Of a DNA stretch of 64,000 nucleotides, positions 44,398 through 52,276 are shown piece by piece. The stretch spans positions 434,001 to 498,000 of the forward strand of contig OW818665.1 in the NCBI GenBank assembly GCA_942493045.1, read 5' to 3'. The notes under the pieces were generated by a model that was given only the letters and a program-made list of their open reading frames with translations, was not told the origin of the DNA and did not search any database. The DNA comes from Teretinema sp942493045. Its GTDB lineage: Bacteria > Spirochaetota > Spirochaetia > Treponematales > Treponemataceae. Position numbers and translations under genes: made by a program. Numbering within the stretch: position 1 is the stretch's first letter; every line of letters starts with the position of its first letter.

Positions 44398-44889
44398 ATC
44401 AGTAGTTATTCTTATAATTGTATACTCATAAATTATCTTGATACAAGATTTCAGGTTAATAAATCCAGACCTCAAAATCATTAGTTTTGATAATTTTCCT
44501 TTAAGCAAACCATCGTGTTTTAATATTATTGATAAAAATAAATAAATAAATCAGTCCAGTTTACTTTTTTGTGCTAAAATGTATGGGAAACACGACATTT
44601 AACGAAATTAAAACACGGGCTTAATCCACCCCATCAAAAAAAGCTTGTTTCGGCAGCGTTTTTGATGAATTAACACCTCAGTCCTTTTATGAGGCGTGCA
44701 CAAAAGTGAATCCTTATCACCCTGTGTACTAGATGCTATTATCGAATTTTATACAGTTCCGCATAAACTCCACAACTGTTTTATATCTTATTATGTAACA
44801 AGATTTTATTGTTCCAATTTTTTTTGAATAACAGTTTATATTGAATAGTATTGATTTACATTATTTTACAATGAAAAGTCCAATAAATG
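44398..44889 (+). other. attI region between intI and first cassette
   Basis: No gene is seen in these 492 AT-rich bases. The right end (GTTGGGT core at 44889-44895) is the junction with cassette 1, so attI lies within roughly the last 70 bases. A long-range inverted repeat CGTGTTTTAAT / ATTAAAACACG occurs about 90 bases apart (near 44514 and 44608). A hairpin CATCAAAAA / TTTTTGATG lies near 44632-44666, and CCTCA/TGAGG near 44685-44703. The cassette promoter Pc should be here, but I could not fix one with confidence. Confidence 0.7.
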
Positions 44890-45245
44890 TTGGGTCGACG
44901 CTTCGCGCGAGAGGAAAAGAAAGAGAATCTTGTCGTTCGAAGAATTTTGTGTTTGGCTGTGTCGAGATTGTTGTAAAAGCAAATGTAAATCACGGTCTCA
45001 AATGGTTGATGCCCTAGTTCCTGAAGCCCATAGGGCAGGCCCATGATTATTAAAAAGTAAATTATTTACACGCTGATGAATAGATATGCTGGAATAGTGA
45101 CCCCGCGTGGAACTGGCTTCGAATGAAAGAGGCCCCAACAACGGTTTCAACCTGTCAATTCCTGTTGTCATGGTTTGTGCTATTCGCTACGCTCGGCACA
45201 AACCACGCCAAGCCCTTCGGGCCGGAATTGCAGGTTAAACCAATG
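44890..45245 (+). other. Cassette 1: no convincing gene; identical to cassette 3
   Basis: The 356-base unit begins TTGGGTCGACGCTTCGCGCG (5' hairpin GCG-CTTC-GCG) and ends in attC1. It is the same, base for base as far as I can read, as cassette 3 (45881-46236). A sense frame runs from the left edge to a TGA near 45045 but has no start codon or family match. Antisense frames exist but have no support. Confidence 0.75.
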
Positions 45246-45251
45246 TTAGCT
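45133..45251 (+). repeat. attC site 1
   Basis: R'' box CCCCAAC (45133-45139) and R' box GTTAGCT (45245-45251) flank an imperfect palindrome with inner arms TTTCAACCTG / CAGGTTAAA and TGGTTTGTGC / GCACAAACCA. It is identical to attC3 apart from the last bases of R'. Confidence 0.9.
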
Positions 45252-45275
45252 TGACCCTTCGGGCAAGGAGAAATA

Positions 45276-45770
45276 ATGAATAAGATTTTCAAAATCTTTG
45301 TTATAAATTCCATAATATTATTATTAATATGTAATTGTTCCTCTTATTCTGAATATAGAAAAATTAAGAATGCAAATTATAAAAACAATAGTTATATTGT
45401 GTATCAAAGTAAAACGATAACTAGAAATGGAATAGATAATAAATTTACTATTTATAGATGTAACTATAGTTATATTCCCACAGAAATAGATGATTCAGTA
45501 TACTGGAAAGGAATTGTTGATGGTGAATATTTAATAATTGAAATAATAGGGTATGTTAAAAAAATAGAATTCATTAGTTTGGATTATGAAGATTCAGAAT
45601 TATATGAAACAGGAATAATTAATTCTATTTCTGACATTAATAATGGATTAATTGTGATTAATACATACTTTACTGAGAGTTGGCCAAATGAAAAAATTAG
45701 AATATGGGATTTAGATGGTGAAAAATATGAATATGAATTTAATGAGAAATATTTAGGTGGAGAAAGCTAA
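45276..45770 (+). CDS. Cassette 2: putative lipoprotein of unknown function
   Basis: The 164-residue protein has a signal peptide with lipobox LLICNC (Cys20), then a Tyr/Asn/Ile-rich, probably beta-sandwich body with no recognised family. The cassette leader has a hairpin CCC-TTC-GGG followed directly by AAGGAG. A near-identical copy is in cassette 15 (two residue differences near the C-terminus), which argues for recent duplication within the array. Low GC contrasts with the chromosome to the left. Confidence 0.85.
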   Translation: MNKIFKIFVINSIILLLICNCSSYSEYRKIKNANYKNNSYIVYQSKTITRNGIDNKFTIYRCNYSYIPTEIDDSVYWKGIVDGEYLIIEIIGYVKKIEFISLDYEDSELYETGIINSISDINNGLIVINTYFTESWPNEKIRIWDLDGEKYEYEFNEKYLGGES

Positions 45771-45886
45771 CAACTGCTTCAACCTGATATTTTCTTTGTC
45801 ACATTTTGTGCTGTCGCTTCGCTCCTGACGCACAAAATGCGCCAAGCCCTGCGGGCACGAAAATACAGGTTAAGCAAATGTTGGGT
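45765..45886 (+). repeat. attC site 2
   Basis: R'' AGCTAAC (45765-45771), R' GTTGGGT (45880-45886). Inner arms TTCAACCTGTATTTTC-type / GAAAATACAGGTTAA and ATTTTGTGC / GCACAAAAT. The R'' box overlaps the last codons of the lipoprotein gene. It matches attC15. Confidence 0.93.
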
Positions 45887-46236
45887 CGACGCTTCGCGCG
45901 AGAGGAAAAGAAAGAGAATCTTGTCGTTCGAAGAATTTTGTGTTTGGCTGTGTCGAGATTGTTGTAAAAGCAAATGTAAATCACGGTCTCAAATGGTTGA
46001 TGCCCTAGTTCCTGAAGCCCATAGGGCAGGCCCATGATTATTAAAAAGTAAATTATTTACACGCTGATGAATAGATATGCTGGAATAGTGACCCCGCGTG
46101 GAACTGGCTTCGAATGAAAGAGGCCCCAACAACGGTTTCAACCTGTCAATTCCTGTTGTCATGGTTTGTGCTATTCGCTACGCTCGGCACAAACCACGCC
46201 AAGCCCTTCGGGCCGGAATTGCAGGTTAAACCAATG
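45881..46236 (+). other. Cassette 3: duplicate of cassette 1, no convincing gene
   Basis: The 356-base unit repeats cassette 1 exactly, including the 5' hairpin and the attC. It flanks the lipoprotein cassette on the other side, giving the order 1-2-1'. No sense gene with a start and ribosome site is seen. Confidence 0.8.
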
Positions 46237-46242
46237 TTAGGT
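46124..46242 (+). repeat. attC site 3
   Basis: R'' CCCCAAC (46124-46130), R' GTTAGGT (46236-46242). The body is the same as attC1. The distal part AAACCAATGTT differs from the AAGCAAATGTT seen at most other sites of the array. Confidence 0.92.
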
Positions 46243-46318
46243 TCACACCTGCGGTGGATGCGGAAAATATAGTTTAAAAAAGTATTGCGAATTTGATCTT
46301 TTATAAATTGAGGTTTTT

Positions 46319-46981
46319 ATGAATAAAGTATATCTGGTTCGCCATGGTGAGAATCTCGCTAATATTACAAAAGAATTTTCTTATAAATTGGTTGATTATG
46401 ATTTAACGGAAAAGGGTAGGGTTCAAGCACAACAGACTGCAGATTATCTTGCATCACAGAATATTGATGAAATATTCTCTTCTCCACTTAAGAGAGCTAC
46501 ACAAACAGCAGAATATATTTCAAAAAAGTTGAATAAACAATATAAAATAATTGAACAATTCCGTGAGGTAAATGTCGGAAAATTAGAAAAAAAAGCACCT
46601 GATAAAAATAGTTGGGATATATATTTTAATGTAACAAATGATTGGTATGCAGGAAAAAAAGAAACAAGGTTTCCGGATGGAGAGGATTACTTCACTTTGT
46701 ATAATAGATTCATAAAAGGTTTGGAAACTATTACAAGTGAAAAAGATAATAAAAATATTGTTGTTGTTGGTCATGGAGGAATATTTACTGCCTGCTTACT
46801 TGAATTGTGCTCAATAAAGGATAAAAAAGAATTTGTAAGTCAAAAAAATAGTAATTGTTCAATTACTGAGATCATAATTGAAAAAGGACTTTATAAAAAT
46901 GTTAAGTTGCTTTATTGGGCAGATTCCAAGCATCTATCTGGTGAAGCAGCGATTCTTGTAAATGGATTACCAGAAAGATAA
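46319..46981 (+). CDS. Cassette 4: histidine phosphatase (phosphoglycerate mutase-like)
   Basis: The 220-residue protein begins with VYLVRHGENLAN, the RHG phospho-His motif, and has SSPLKRATQTAEYI and the second catalytic His in VVVGHGGIFTA. These define branch 1 of the histidine phosphatase superfamily, which covers phosphatases for sugars, nucleotides and proteins. The substrate is unknown. AT-rich codon use fits the array. The leader hairpin of this cassette is CACC-TGC-GGTG. Confidence 0.92.
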   Translation: MNKVYLVRHGENLANITKEFSYKLVDYDLTEKGRVQAQQTADYLASQNIDEIFSSPLKRATQTAEYISKKLNKQYKIIEQFREVNVGKLEKKAPDKNSWDIYFNVTNDWYAGKKETRFPDGEDYFTLYNRFIKGLETITSEKDNKNIVVVGHGGIFTACLLELCSIKDKKEFVSQKNSNCSITEIIIEKGLYKNVKLLYWADSKHLSGEAAILVNGLPER

Positions 46982-46986
46982 AAAAA

Positions 46987-47104
46987 ACCTAACAACTGCT
47001 TCGAGCGGACATTGCCTTTGTCATAAAACTTGCTGTCGCTACGCTCGGCAAGTTTTACGCCAAGCCCTTCGGGCACGGCAATGCAGCTCAAGCAAATGTT
47101 ATAT
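46987..47104 (+). repeat. attC site 4
   Basis: R'' ACCTAAC (46987-46993), R' GTTATAT (47098-47104). Inner arms GCTTCGAGC.GGACATTGCC / GGCAATGCAGCTCAAGC and AAAACTTGC / GCAAGTTTT. It is nearly identical to attC6 and attC19, although the three cassettes carry unrelated genes. Confidence 0.94.
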
Positions 47105-47835
47105 CGTCGTCGCTAACGCGACGCGCCGAAGATTTCGCCAAGGCGAGGAAGAAGAGAAGAATTGGCTCGCTTCGCTCGGAAGATAAAGAAAGATAAGTTA
47201 ATCAGAAAGTAAAGAAATATTGAGATGTTGCTACGCAATATTTTTGGAATCGCTTTTCGCGAGGATTAATTAAGAAAGCTACGAAATGTTGCTACGCAAT
47301 ATTGTTATAATCGCTCACCGCGGGAAAGAATTAAGATAACTCCGAAAGGTTGCTTCGCAATATTGTTGTAATCGCTCACCGCGGGAAAGAGTTAAGAAGG
47401 CTCCGACAGGTTGCTACGCAATATTGTTGTAATCGCTCATCGCGGGAAAGAGTTAATAAGGCTTCGACAGGTTACTGCGCAATATTGTTGTAATCGCTCA
47501 CCGCGGGAAAGAGTTAAGAAGGCTTCGACAGGTTGCTGCGCAATATTGTTGTAATCGCTCACCGCGGGAAAGAGTTAAGAAGGCTTCGACAAGTTGCTGC
47601 GCAACATAATATGAATCGCTCACAGCGATGAAATATTTAGACCGCTTCGGGATATTATTACAATAATAAGAAATGAACAAATAAAATAAATAGACTATAA
47701 AGTTGAATAATAGTAAAATAAAAAGGAAAAAAATATAACAACTAGTTCAACCTGACATTGCTATGTCACAAAACTTGCTTTCTGGCTTCGCCAGGCAAGT
47801 TTTGCGCCATGTACGCAATGCAGGTTAACTAAATG
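47099..47835 (+). other. Cassette 5: gene-less cassette with 61-bp tandem repeats
   Basis: The 737-base unit starts TTATATCGTCGTCGC with hairpin CGTCGC-TAAC-GCGACG, has one copy of the GCTCGCTTCGCTCGG motif, seven 61-bp repeats and attC5. No sense-strand gene with a ribosome site is present. A 60-codon antisense frame is a by-product of the repeats. Cassettes 7 and 9 belong to the same family. Confidence 0.8.
47223..47640 (+). repeat. 61-bp tandem repeat, seven copies (cassette 5)
   Basis: The element TTGCTNCGCAA starts (5' T) at 47228, 47289, 47350, 47411, 47472 (as TTACTGCGC), 47533 and 47594, an exact 61-base period. Each unit has mini-hairpin TTGC-TNC-GCAA with a varying loop base, then AATATTGTTGTAA, then mini-hairpin TCGC-N5-GCGR, then GAAAGAGTTAAGAAGGCTTCGACAG split by small changes. 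The last unit is diverged. Confidence 0.92.
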
Positions 47836-47841
47836 TTAGGA
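47733..47841 (+). repeat. attC site 5
   Basis: R'' ATATAAC (47733-47739), R' GTTAGGA (47835-47841). Inner arms AGTTCAACCTG.CATTGC / GCAATGCAGGTTAACT, then CAAAACTTGC / GCAAGTTTTG with apex CTGGCTTCGCCAG. The same attC body recurs at attC7, 9, 10 and 18. Confidence 0.94.
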
Positions 47842-47930
47842 CGGCGCTTCGCGCGCGAGGAAATATAAGATATCCGTTTATTGGTGGAATTTGTTTGTAA
47901 ATTTTAATGATTGTAAGGAAGGAAGATGGT

Positions 47931-48491
47931 ATGAATATTTGGATTGGAGAAAAGGTAAAGCTTAGAGCATTTGAAGCGGAAGATGCGGAATATAATTTTC
48001 AATCATGGAATGATTCTCAGAATTTGAAAAATAGGGCATTTCCAAAGCTTCCGGCATCAAAATGTGTTACTTCTTATTTTGCTCAAAAGGATTCAGAAAC
48101 CGGTCCAATTGAAAGTGATTTTCATTTTATAATTGAAAATTTAAATGGTGAAACTGTTGGTGATATTGGAACAAGTGAATGTGATTTCCGATTTGGGACA
48201 TTTACGTTTGGATATGAAATAATTGAAAAATATAGACGCCAAGGATTTGCTACTGAAGCAATTTTATTAATGCTTAGATATTATTTTTATGCCTTTAGAT
48301 TTCATAAGGCCTGGACTTCTGTGTATGAATTTAATGAATCTTCCAACAATCTTTTAAGCAAAATAGGTTTCAGCAAGGAGGGTGTTCAGAAGGAAATGTA
48401 TTTTTTGAACGGAAAATATTATGATAAAATATTGTATGGCATGACAGTTTCTCAATTTGAGGATAAATATAAGAATAAATATAAGGTTTAA
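47931..48491 (+). CDS. Cassette 6: GNAT N-acetyltransferase (RimJ/RimL-like)
   Basis: The 186-residue protein has the RimJ/RimL-type fold: KVKLRAFEAEDAE at the start, the acetyl-CoA loop YRRQGFATEAILLMLRYYF, and FNESSNNLLSKIGFSKEGVQKE in motif B. It probably acetylates an N-terminus, an amine or a drug; the substrate is unknown. The ATG at 47931 follows AAGGAAGGAAG; an earlier ATG at 47907 overlaps that ribosome site and is less likely. The leader hairpin is GCGC-TTC-GCGC. Confidence 0.9.
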   Translation: MNIWIGEKVKLRAFEAEDAEYNFQSWNDSQNLKNRAFPKLPASKCVTSYFAQKDSETGPIESDFHFIIENLNGETVGDIGTSECDFRFGTFTFGYEIIEKYRRQGFATEAILLMLRYYFYAFRFHKAWTSVYEFNESSNNLLSKIGFSKEGVQKEMYFLNGKYYDKILYGMTVSQFEDKYKNKYKV

Positions 48492-48563
48492 TAATTATTG
48501 GATAATATACGATTTTATTTAAGAATTGTGAGTACTAATAATAGAAAGTAGTAATAGAGGAAG

Positions 48564-48681
48564 TCCTAACAACTGCTTCGAGCGGACATTGCCTTTGTCA
48601 TAAAACTTGCTGTCGCTACGCTCGGCAAGTTTTACGCCAAGCCCTTCGGGCACGGCAATGCAGCTCAAGCAAATGTTATAT
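48564..48681 (+). repeat. attC site 6
   Basis: R'' TCCTAAC (48564-48570), R' GTTATAT (48675-48681). The body equals attC4 and attC19. Only the outer R'' bases differ, and they match this cassette's own 5' end (TTAGGAC). Confidence 0.94.
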
Positions 48682-48730
48682 CGTCGTCGCTAACGCGCCG
48701 CGCGGAAGATTTCGCCATGGCGAGGAATAA

Positions 48731-48950
48731 GAGAAGAACTTGCTCGCTTCGCTCGGAAGATAAAGAAAGAAAAGGGCTGGCTCGCTTCGCTCGGAAGATA
48801 AAGAAAGATAAGAACTGGCTCGCTTCGCTCGGAAGATAAAGAAAGATAAGAACTGGCTCGCTTCGCTCGGAAGATGAAGAAAGATAAGAACTGGCTCGCT
48901 TCGCTCGGAAGATGAAGAAAGAGAAGAATTGGCTCGCTTCGCTCGGAATA
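48731..48950 (+). repeat. 38-bp tandem repeat, six copies (cassette 7)
   Basis: CTCGCTTCGCTCGG begins at 48743, 48781, 48819, 48857, 48895 and 48933, an exact 38-base period. The unit continues AAGATAAAGAAAGATAAGAA and CTGG. Because 38 is not a multiple of three, the antisense frames read SERSEP, PSEASQ and AKRAS in turn, which produces a long but meaningless antisense open frame. Confidence 0.93.
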
Positions 48951-48960
48951 ATTAATAAAA

Positions 48961-49090
48961 CTTCGGAAAGTTGCTGCGCAATATTGTTGTAATCGCTTGC
49001 CGCGGGAAAGAGTTAGGAAGGCTTCGAAAAGTTGCTGCGCAAGATTATTAAAATCGCGCAGCGAGGAGACTTCAGAAGCGCTTCGCGATA
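48961..49090 (+). repeat. 61-bp tandem repeat, two copies (cassette 7)
   Basis: TTGCTGCGCAA elements at 48971 and 49032 are 61 bases apart and match the cassette 5 unit, including AATATTGTTGTAATCGCT. The last unit ends in GCGCAGCGAGG. Confidence 0.88.
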
Positions 49091-49176
49091 TTATTACAAA
49101 AATAAGAAATTTACACATACAAGAAATAGACTAAAAAGAAATGAATAATGGTAAAAGTAAGGGATGAATAAATAAG

Positions 49177-50467
49177 GACCTCGTTTACAAAAATATAGGG
49201 ACCTTGTTTACACTTTTATTTTAACGTATTGACATCCCTTTTACATCCTGGATACGAAGTTTTTTTTCATCAAGGTAACCAAGAAGTTTGCTGCGAAAAA
49301 AGACACGCCAGATACCGTTGCCAAGTTCCTCAAGACCAATGTGTTTATCAATAAGTGCCGTTGATACCATCACCCAATTATCCGATCCCCATCGAATGGC
49401 ACCGTTTTTGAAAACGCGCCTGACTTGAAGATTCGTGGGGTAGTCCCATGTGATAATTTTACTCGAATATTCACGAGTAGAACGAACATGAACGCTGGCT
49501 GGAGTTTTATTACCCAATGATTGATGAGGTCGAAAGGTGTTGTATTCTTTAACAAATTTATCTAGTCGTTTTTGTTCTAAGATTCGATTCGAAGCAGGAG
49601 GCCTAGCGGCCTCTGCCTTTAATTCTCTATGCATTCGTTCATGACGGCCATTTTGACTTGGGCATCCTGGATCTGAATAAACCGGGAGAATATCATGCTC
49701 CAATAACCAGACGGAGAGAGTGGAAAGGCGGGCAATGGAAGTTGGGCAAGCAAAAGGTGATCCATTGTCTGTATGGAATTGTTCGGGCATCCCATACTTT
49801 CTGAAAACCCTTATATAGACTGCTTTTGTGGCTTCTGAGGTTGCCTGTTCTAAGGCTTCAGCCGCAAATAAGAATCGGCTATATGAATCGGCAATCGTTA
49901 AGGGAAAAACATAGTTTCTGTCACCGGTACGGAATTTTCCTTTGAAGTCACCACTCCATATTTGATTAGGTGCAGTTGGATCGAATATCGGTTTGACCGG
50001 TATAATACGCCTTACTCGACGTTTTGGGATAATAAGCCCATTTCGATATAGAATGTTATTAATCGTAGGAACGCTTGGAAATGCTTTATCTGGGAACCTT
50101 TCAGTAAGCTTGACCAGAATCTTTAGTGCTCCATATCGTGGGTGCTTTTTTCTGAATGATATAATAAGTCGCTCAATATTAGGTGGTGTCTTATTTGGTA
50201 TGTCATGCGGCCGACTGGAAATAGTAAGTAGGCCGTCAATTCCAAATTGTTCATAACGGCGGATATACTTATAACCAAGCGGTCGAGAAATACCAAACTC
50301 TTTACAGAGGTCCGTCATGGTCCAAATACCGGAACGGTATTCATTGATAAAAAAGACTCGTTCTTCCATAATCGATGTGTTCCTCCACGGCATAATTTCC
50401 CCCTTTATAAGGGAAATTCTAACGGATTATGTGTAAACAAGGTCCCTATATAAGTGTAAACAATGTC
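49177..50467 (-). mobile_element. IS481-family insertion sequence
   Basis: Inverted ends of about 37 bases align from GAC at 49177 to GTTTACAC at 49213 and, inverted, from GTGTAAAC at 50431 to GTC at 50467. Each end contains two TTGTTTACA-type boxes around the shared ATATAGGGACC. One transposase gene fills the interior. I could not identify a target-site duplication. The element sits in cassette 7. Confidence 0.88.
49221..50393 (-). CDS. IS481-family transposase
   Basis: The 390-residue protein has an N-terminal helix-turn-helix (LCKEFGISRPLGYKYIRRY), then the DDE core: first Asp in WSGDFKGKF, second in FHTDNGSPF and Glu in NGRHERMHRELK, followed by YNTFRPHQSLG. The C-terminal 80 residues are the usual IS481 extension. 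The frame is complete, so the element may be active. The start codon is about 40 bases inside the right end. Confidence 0.94.
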   Translation of the reverse strand: MPWRNTSIMEERVFFINEYRSGIWTMTDLCKEFGISRPLGYKYIRRYEQFGIDGLLTISSRPHDIPNKTPPNIERLIISFRKKHPRYGALKILVKLTERFPDKAFPSVPTINNILYRNGLIIPKRRVRRIIPVKPIFDPTAPNQIWSGDFKGKFRTGDRNYVFPLTIADSYSRFLFAAEALEQATSEATKAVYIRVFRKYGMPEQFHTDNGSPFACPTSIARLSTLSVWLLEHDILPVYSDPGCPSQNGRHERMHRELKAEAARPPASNRILEQKRLDKFVKEYNTFRPHQSLGNKTPASVHVRSTREYSSKIITWDYPTNLQVRRVFKNGAIRWGSDNWVMVSTALIDKHIGLEELGNGIWRVFFRSKLLGYLDEKKLRIQDVKGMSIR

Positions 50468-50488
50468 TATATACAGTACCGGAAAAAA

Positions 50489-50597
50489 ATATAACAACTA
50501 GTTCAACCTGACATTGCTATGTCACAAAACTTGCTTTCTGGCTTCGCCAGGCAAGTTTTGCGCCATGTACGCAATGCAGGTTAACTAAATGTTAGAC
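50489..50597 (+). repeat. attC site 7
   Basis: R'' ATATAAC (50489-50495), R' GTTAGAC (50591-50597). The body is identical to attC5. It lies 21 bases from the IS right end, so the attC itself was not damaged by the insertion. Confidence 0.94.
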
Positions 50598-50641
50598 ACA
50601 CCCTTCGGGGTGAAGAGAAAGAAAAAAATGGAGATTAAACT

Positions 50642-51532
50642 ATGGCAAAAAAAGAAATAAAAAAAACAAAAGGTCCAGATTTTATTAAATATATTGTTCC
50701 CATAATTGAAATACTTAATGAACTAGGTGGTTCTGGTAATCCTTCTGAGGTCACTGATTTGATTATTGAGAAATATAATATATCTGAAGAAGAGTTAAAC
50801 TTGCTTAATAAAAATGGTGGTTCTACAGTAAAAAATAGAATTGCATGGGCAAGATTTTATTTGGTAAAAGGTGGAGTATTAGATTCATCAAAACGAGGTG
50901 TATGGTCATTAAAAGGTGATTATAATGAAATAATAGATTTGTCAGATGTAAATGCATTTTTCAAAAAAACTCATGAAAAGTTTGAAATAAAAAATGAAAA
51001 AGAGAAAGTTGAAAATACAGAAAATCCTTTAGATGAAGAAATTGAAGAGAAAGTTGAAGATGAAAGTTATAAGGAAAAAATATTAAATCTATTAAAGGAA
51101 TTACCACCTTCTGGTTTTGAGCGATTATGTCAACGTTTATTACGTGAATCTGGTTTTACACAAGTTAAAGTAACAGGAAAATCTGGCGATGGTGGAATAG
51201 ATGGTTATGGTGTTCTTGAACTGAATCCATTAATGAGTTTTAAGGTATTATTTCAATCAAAAAGATACAAAGAAGTTGTTAGTACTGATAAGGTAAGAGA
51301 TTTTCGTGGTGCAATGGCTGGAAGGGCTGATAAAGGTATAATTATTACGACTGGTAGATTTACACAAGATGCAAAAAATGAAGCTGTTCGAGATGGCGTT
51401 CCACCAATAGAACTTGTTGATGGTGAAAAATTAGTTTCAATGTTTGAAAATTTAGAATTTGGACTTATACCAAGAACTGTATACGATATCGATTTAGAAT
51501 TTTTCAAAGAATTCCAAGAAAAAGATGTCTAA
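50642..51532 (+). CDS. Cassette 8: Mrr-type restriction endonuclease
   Basis: The 296-residue protein has an N-terminal winged-helix Mrr_N-like domain (about 15-95, with RIAWARFYLVKGGVLDSSKRGVWSL), an acidic linker, and a C-terminal Mrr_cat nuclease domain (about 150-280) with GFERLCQRLLRESGF, GKSGDGGIDG (catalytic Asp) and VLFQSKRYK (QxK). Mrr enzymes cleave modified foreign DNA and need no methyltransferase partner, which suits a single-gene cassette. The leader hairpin is CACCC-TTC-GGGGTG. Confidence 0.93.
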   Translation: MAKKEIKKTKGPDFIKYIVPIIEILNELGGSGNPSEVTDLIIEKYNISEEELNLLNKNGGSTVKNRIAWARFYLVKGGVLDSSKRGVWSLKGDYNEIIDLSDVNAFFKKTHEKFEIKNEKEKVENTENPLDEEIEEKVEDESYKEKILNLLKELPPSGFERLCQRLLRESGFTQVKVTGKSGDGGIDGYGVLELNPLMSFKVLFQSKRYKEVVSTDKVRDFRGAMAGRADKGIIITTGRFTQDAKNEAVRDGVPPIELVDGEKLVSMFENLEFGLIPRTVYDIDLEFFKEFQEKDV

Positions 51533-51646
51533 CAACTGCTTCAACATCGACAATTCCTGTTGTCATGGTTTGTGCTAGTCGCTGCGCTCGGCACAAACCA
51601 CGCCAAGCCCTACGGGCCGGAATTGCGAGTTAAGCAAATGTTATAT
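51527..51646 (+). repeat. attC site 8
   Basis: R'' GTCTAAC (51527-51533) overlaps the stop of the Mrr gene. R' GTTATAT (51640-51646). Arms TTCAAC.TCGACAATTCC / GGAATTGCGAGTTAA and TGGTTTGTGC / GCACAAACCA. Close to attC13 and attC16. Confidence 0.94.
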
Positions 51647-52182
51647 CGTCGTCGCTAACGCGACGCGCTGAAGATTTCGCCAAGGCGAGGATAAAGAGAA
51701 GAATAGGCTCGCTTCGCTCGGAAAATAAAGAAAAGAGCTGGCTCGCTTCGCTCGGAAGATAAAGAAAGAGAAGAACTTTGGCTCGCTTCGCTCGGAATAA
51801 TTAAGAAAACTTCGGAAAGTTGCTGCGCAATATTGTTGTAATCGCTCACCGCGGGAAAGAACTAAAAAAACTCCGACAGGTTGCTACGCAATATTGTTGT
51901 AATCGCTCACCGCGGGAAAGAGTTAAGAAGGCTGCGACAGGTTGCTGCGCAATATAATATGAATCGCTCACAGCGATGAAATAGTTAGACCGCTTCGCGA
52001 CATTATTACAATAATAAAAAATGGACAGATAAAAGAAATAGACTAAAAAGTTGAATAATAGTAAAAGAAAAGGAAAAAAATATAACAACTAGTTCAACCT
52101 GACATTGCTATGTCACAAAACTTGCTTTCTGGCTACGCCAGGCAAGTTTTGCGCCATGTACGCAATGCAGGTTAACTAAATG
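51641..52182 (+). other. Cassette 9: gene-less cassette with 38-bp-type and 61-bp repeats
   Basis: The 542-base unit begins TTATATCGTCGTCGC with hairpin CGTCGC-TAAC-GCGACG, as in cassette 5. It carries three spaced GCTCGCTTCGCTCGG elements and three 61-bp units, then the attC5-type attC. No sense gene with a ribosome site is present. Confidence 0.8.
51700..51980 (+). repeat. Tandem repeats of cassette 9
   Basis: CTCGCTTCGCTCGG elements begin at 51708, 51742 and 51782 (spacing 34 and 40, so degenerate compared with cassette 7). TTGCTNCGCAA elements begin at 51820, 51881 and 51942, again exactly 61 apart. The final unit has TCGC-TCACA-GCGA, a perfect version of the second mini-hairpin. Confidence 0.9.
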
Positions 52183-52188
52183 TTGGAT
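52080..52188 (+). repeat. attC site 9
   Basis: R'' ATATAAC (52080-52086), R' GTTGGAT (52182-52188). The body is identical to attC5 except for one apex base (GGCTACGCC). Confidence 0.94.
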
Positions 52189-52276
52189 TGACGCTCCGCG
52201 CACGGGGATTATTTCAGGATGGCATGTGTTTTTTTGTAAATGAAAATATGAATAAAATAACTATAAAAGCTGGTTT

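Larger units (their letters stand above)
48676..50591 (+). other. Cassette 7: gene-less repeat cassette interrupted by an IS481 element
   Basis: It starts TTATATCGTCGTCGC with hairpin region GTCGCTAACGCGCCGC, carries six 38-bp repeats and two 61-bp repeats, then the insertion sequence (49177-50467), a short tail and attC7. Without the IS it would be about 625 bases, similar to cassettes 5 and 9. No sense gene of its own is seen. Confidence 0.8.

Noticed and set aside
44820..44889. A specific Pc promoter in attI
   Set aside because: Several AT-rich hexamers resemble -35 or -10 boxes, but no pair has both good sequence and 16-18 base spacing.
44856..45044. Minus-strand frame at the attI/cassette 1 junction
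   Set aside because: It crosses the recombination junction and in cassette 3 has a different C-terminal part, so it is not a unit of the cassette.
45837..46037. Plus-strand frame reading through attC2 into cassette 3
   Set aside because: The start lies in the attC, there is no ribosome site, and the part inside the cassette has no start codon of its own near the 5' end.
46962..47186. Plus-strand frame reading through attC4
   Set aside because: It starts inside the histidine phosphatase gene and is mostly attC and the cassette 5 hairpin; it recurs wherever this attC body occurs.
47223..47640. CRISPR array in the regularly spaced repeats
   Set aside because: The 61-base period is continuous sequence similarity with no unique spacers, and no cas genes are present.
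48690..49118. 142-codon minus-strand open frame over the cassette 7 repeats
   Set aside because: It consists of rotating readings (SERSEP, PSEASQ, AKRAS) of the 38-bp repeat and the 61-bp unit, has no ribosome site, and is not kept open in the same way in cassettes 5 and 9.
49160..50485. Target-site duplication of the IS481 element
   Set aside because: Bases on the left (AATAAG) and right (TATATA) of the inverted ends do not match, so I could not support one.
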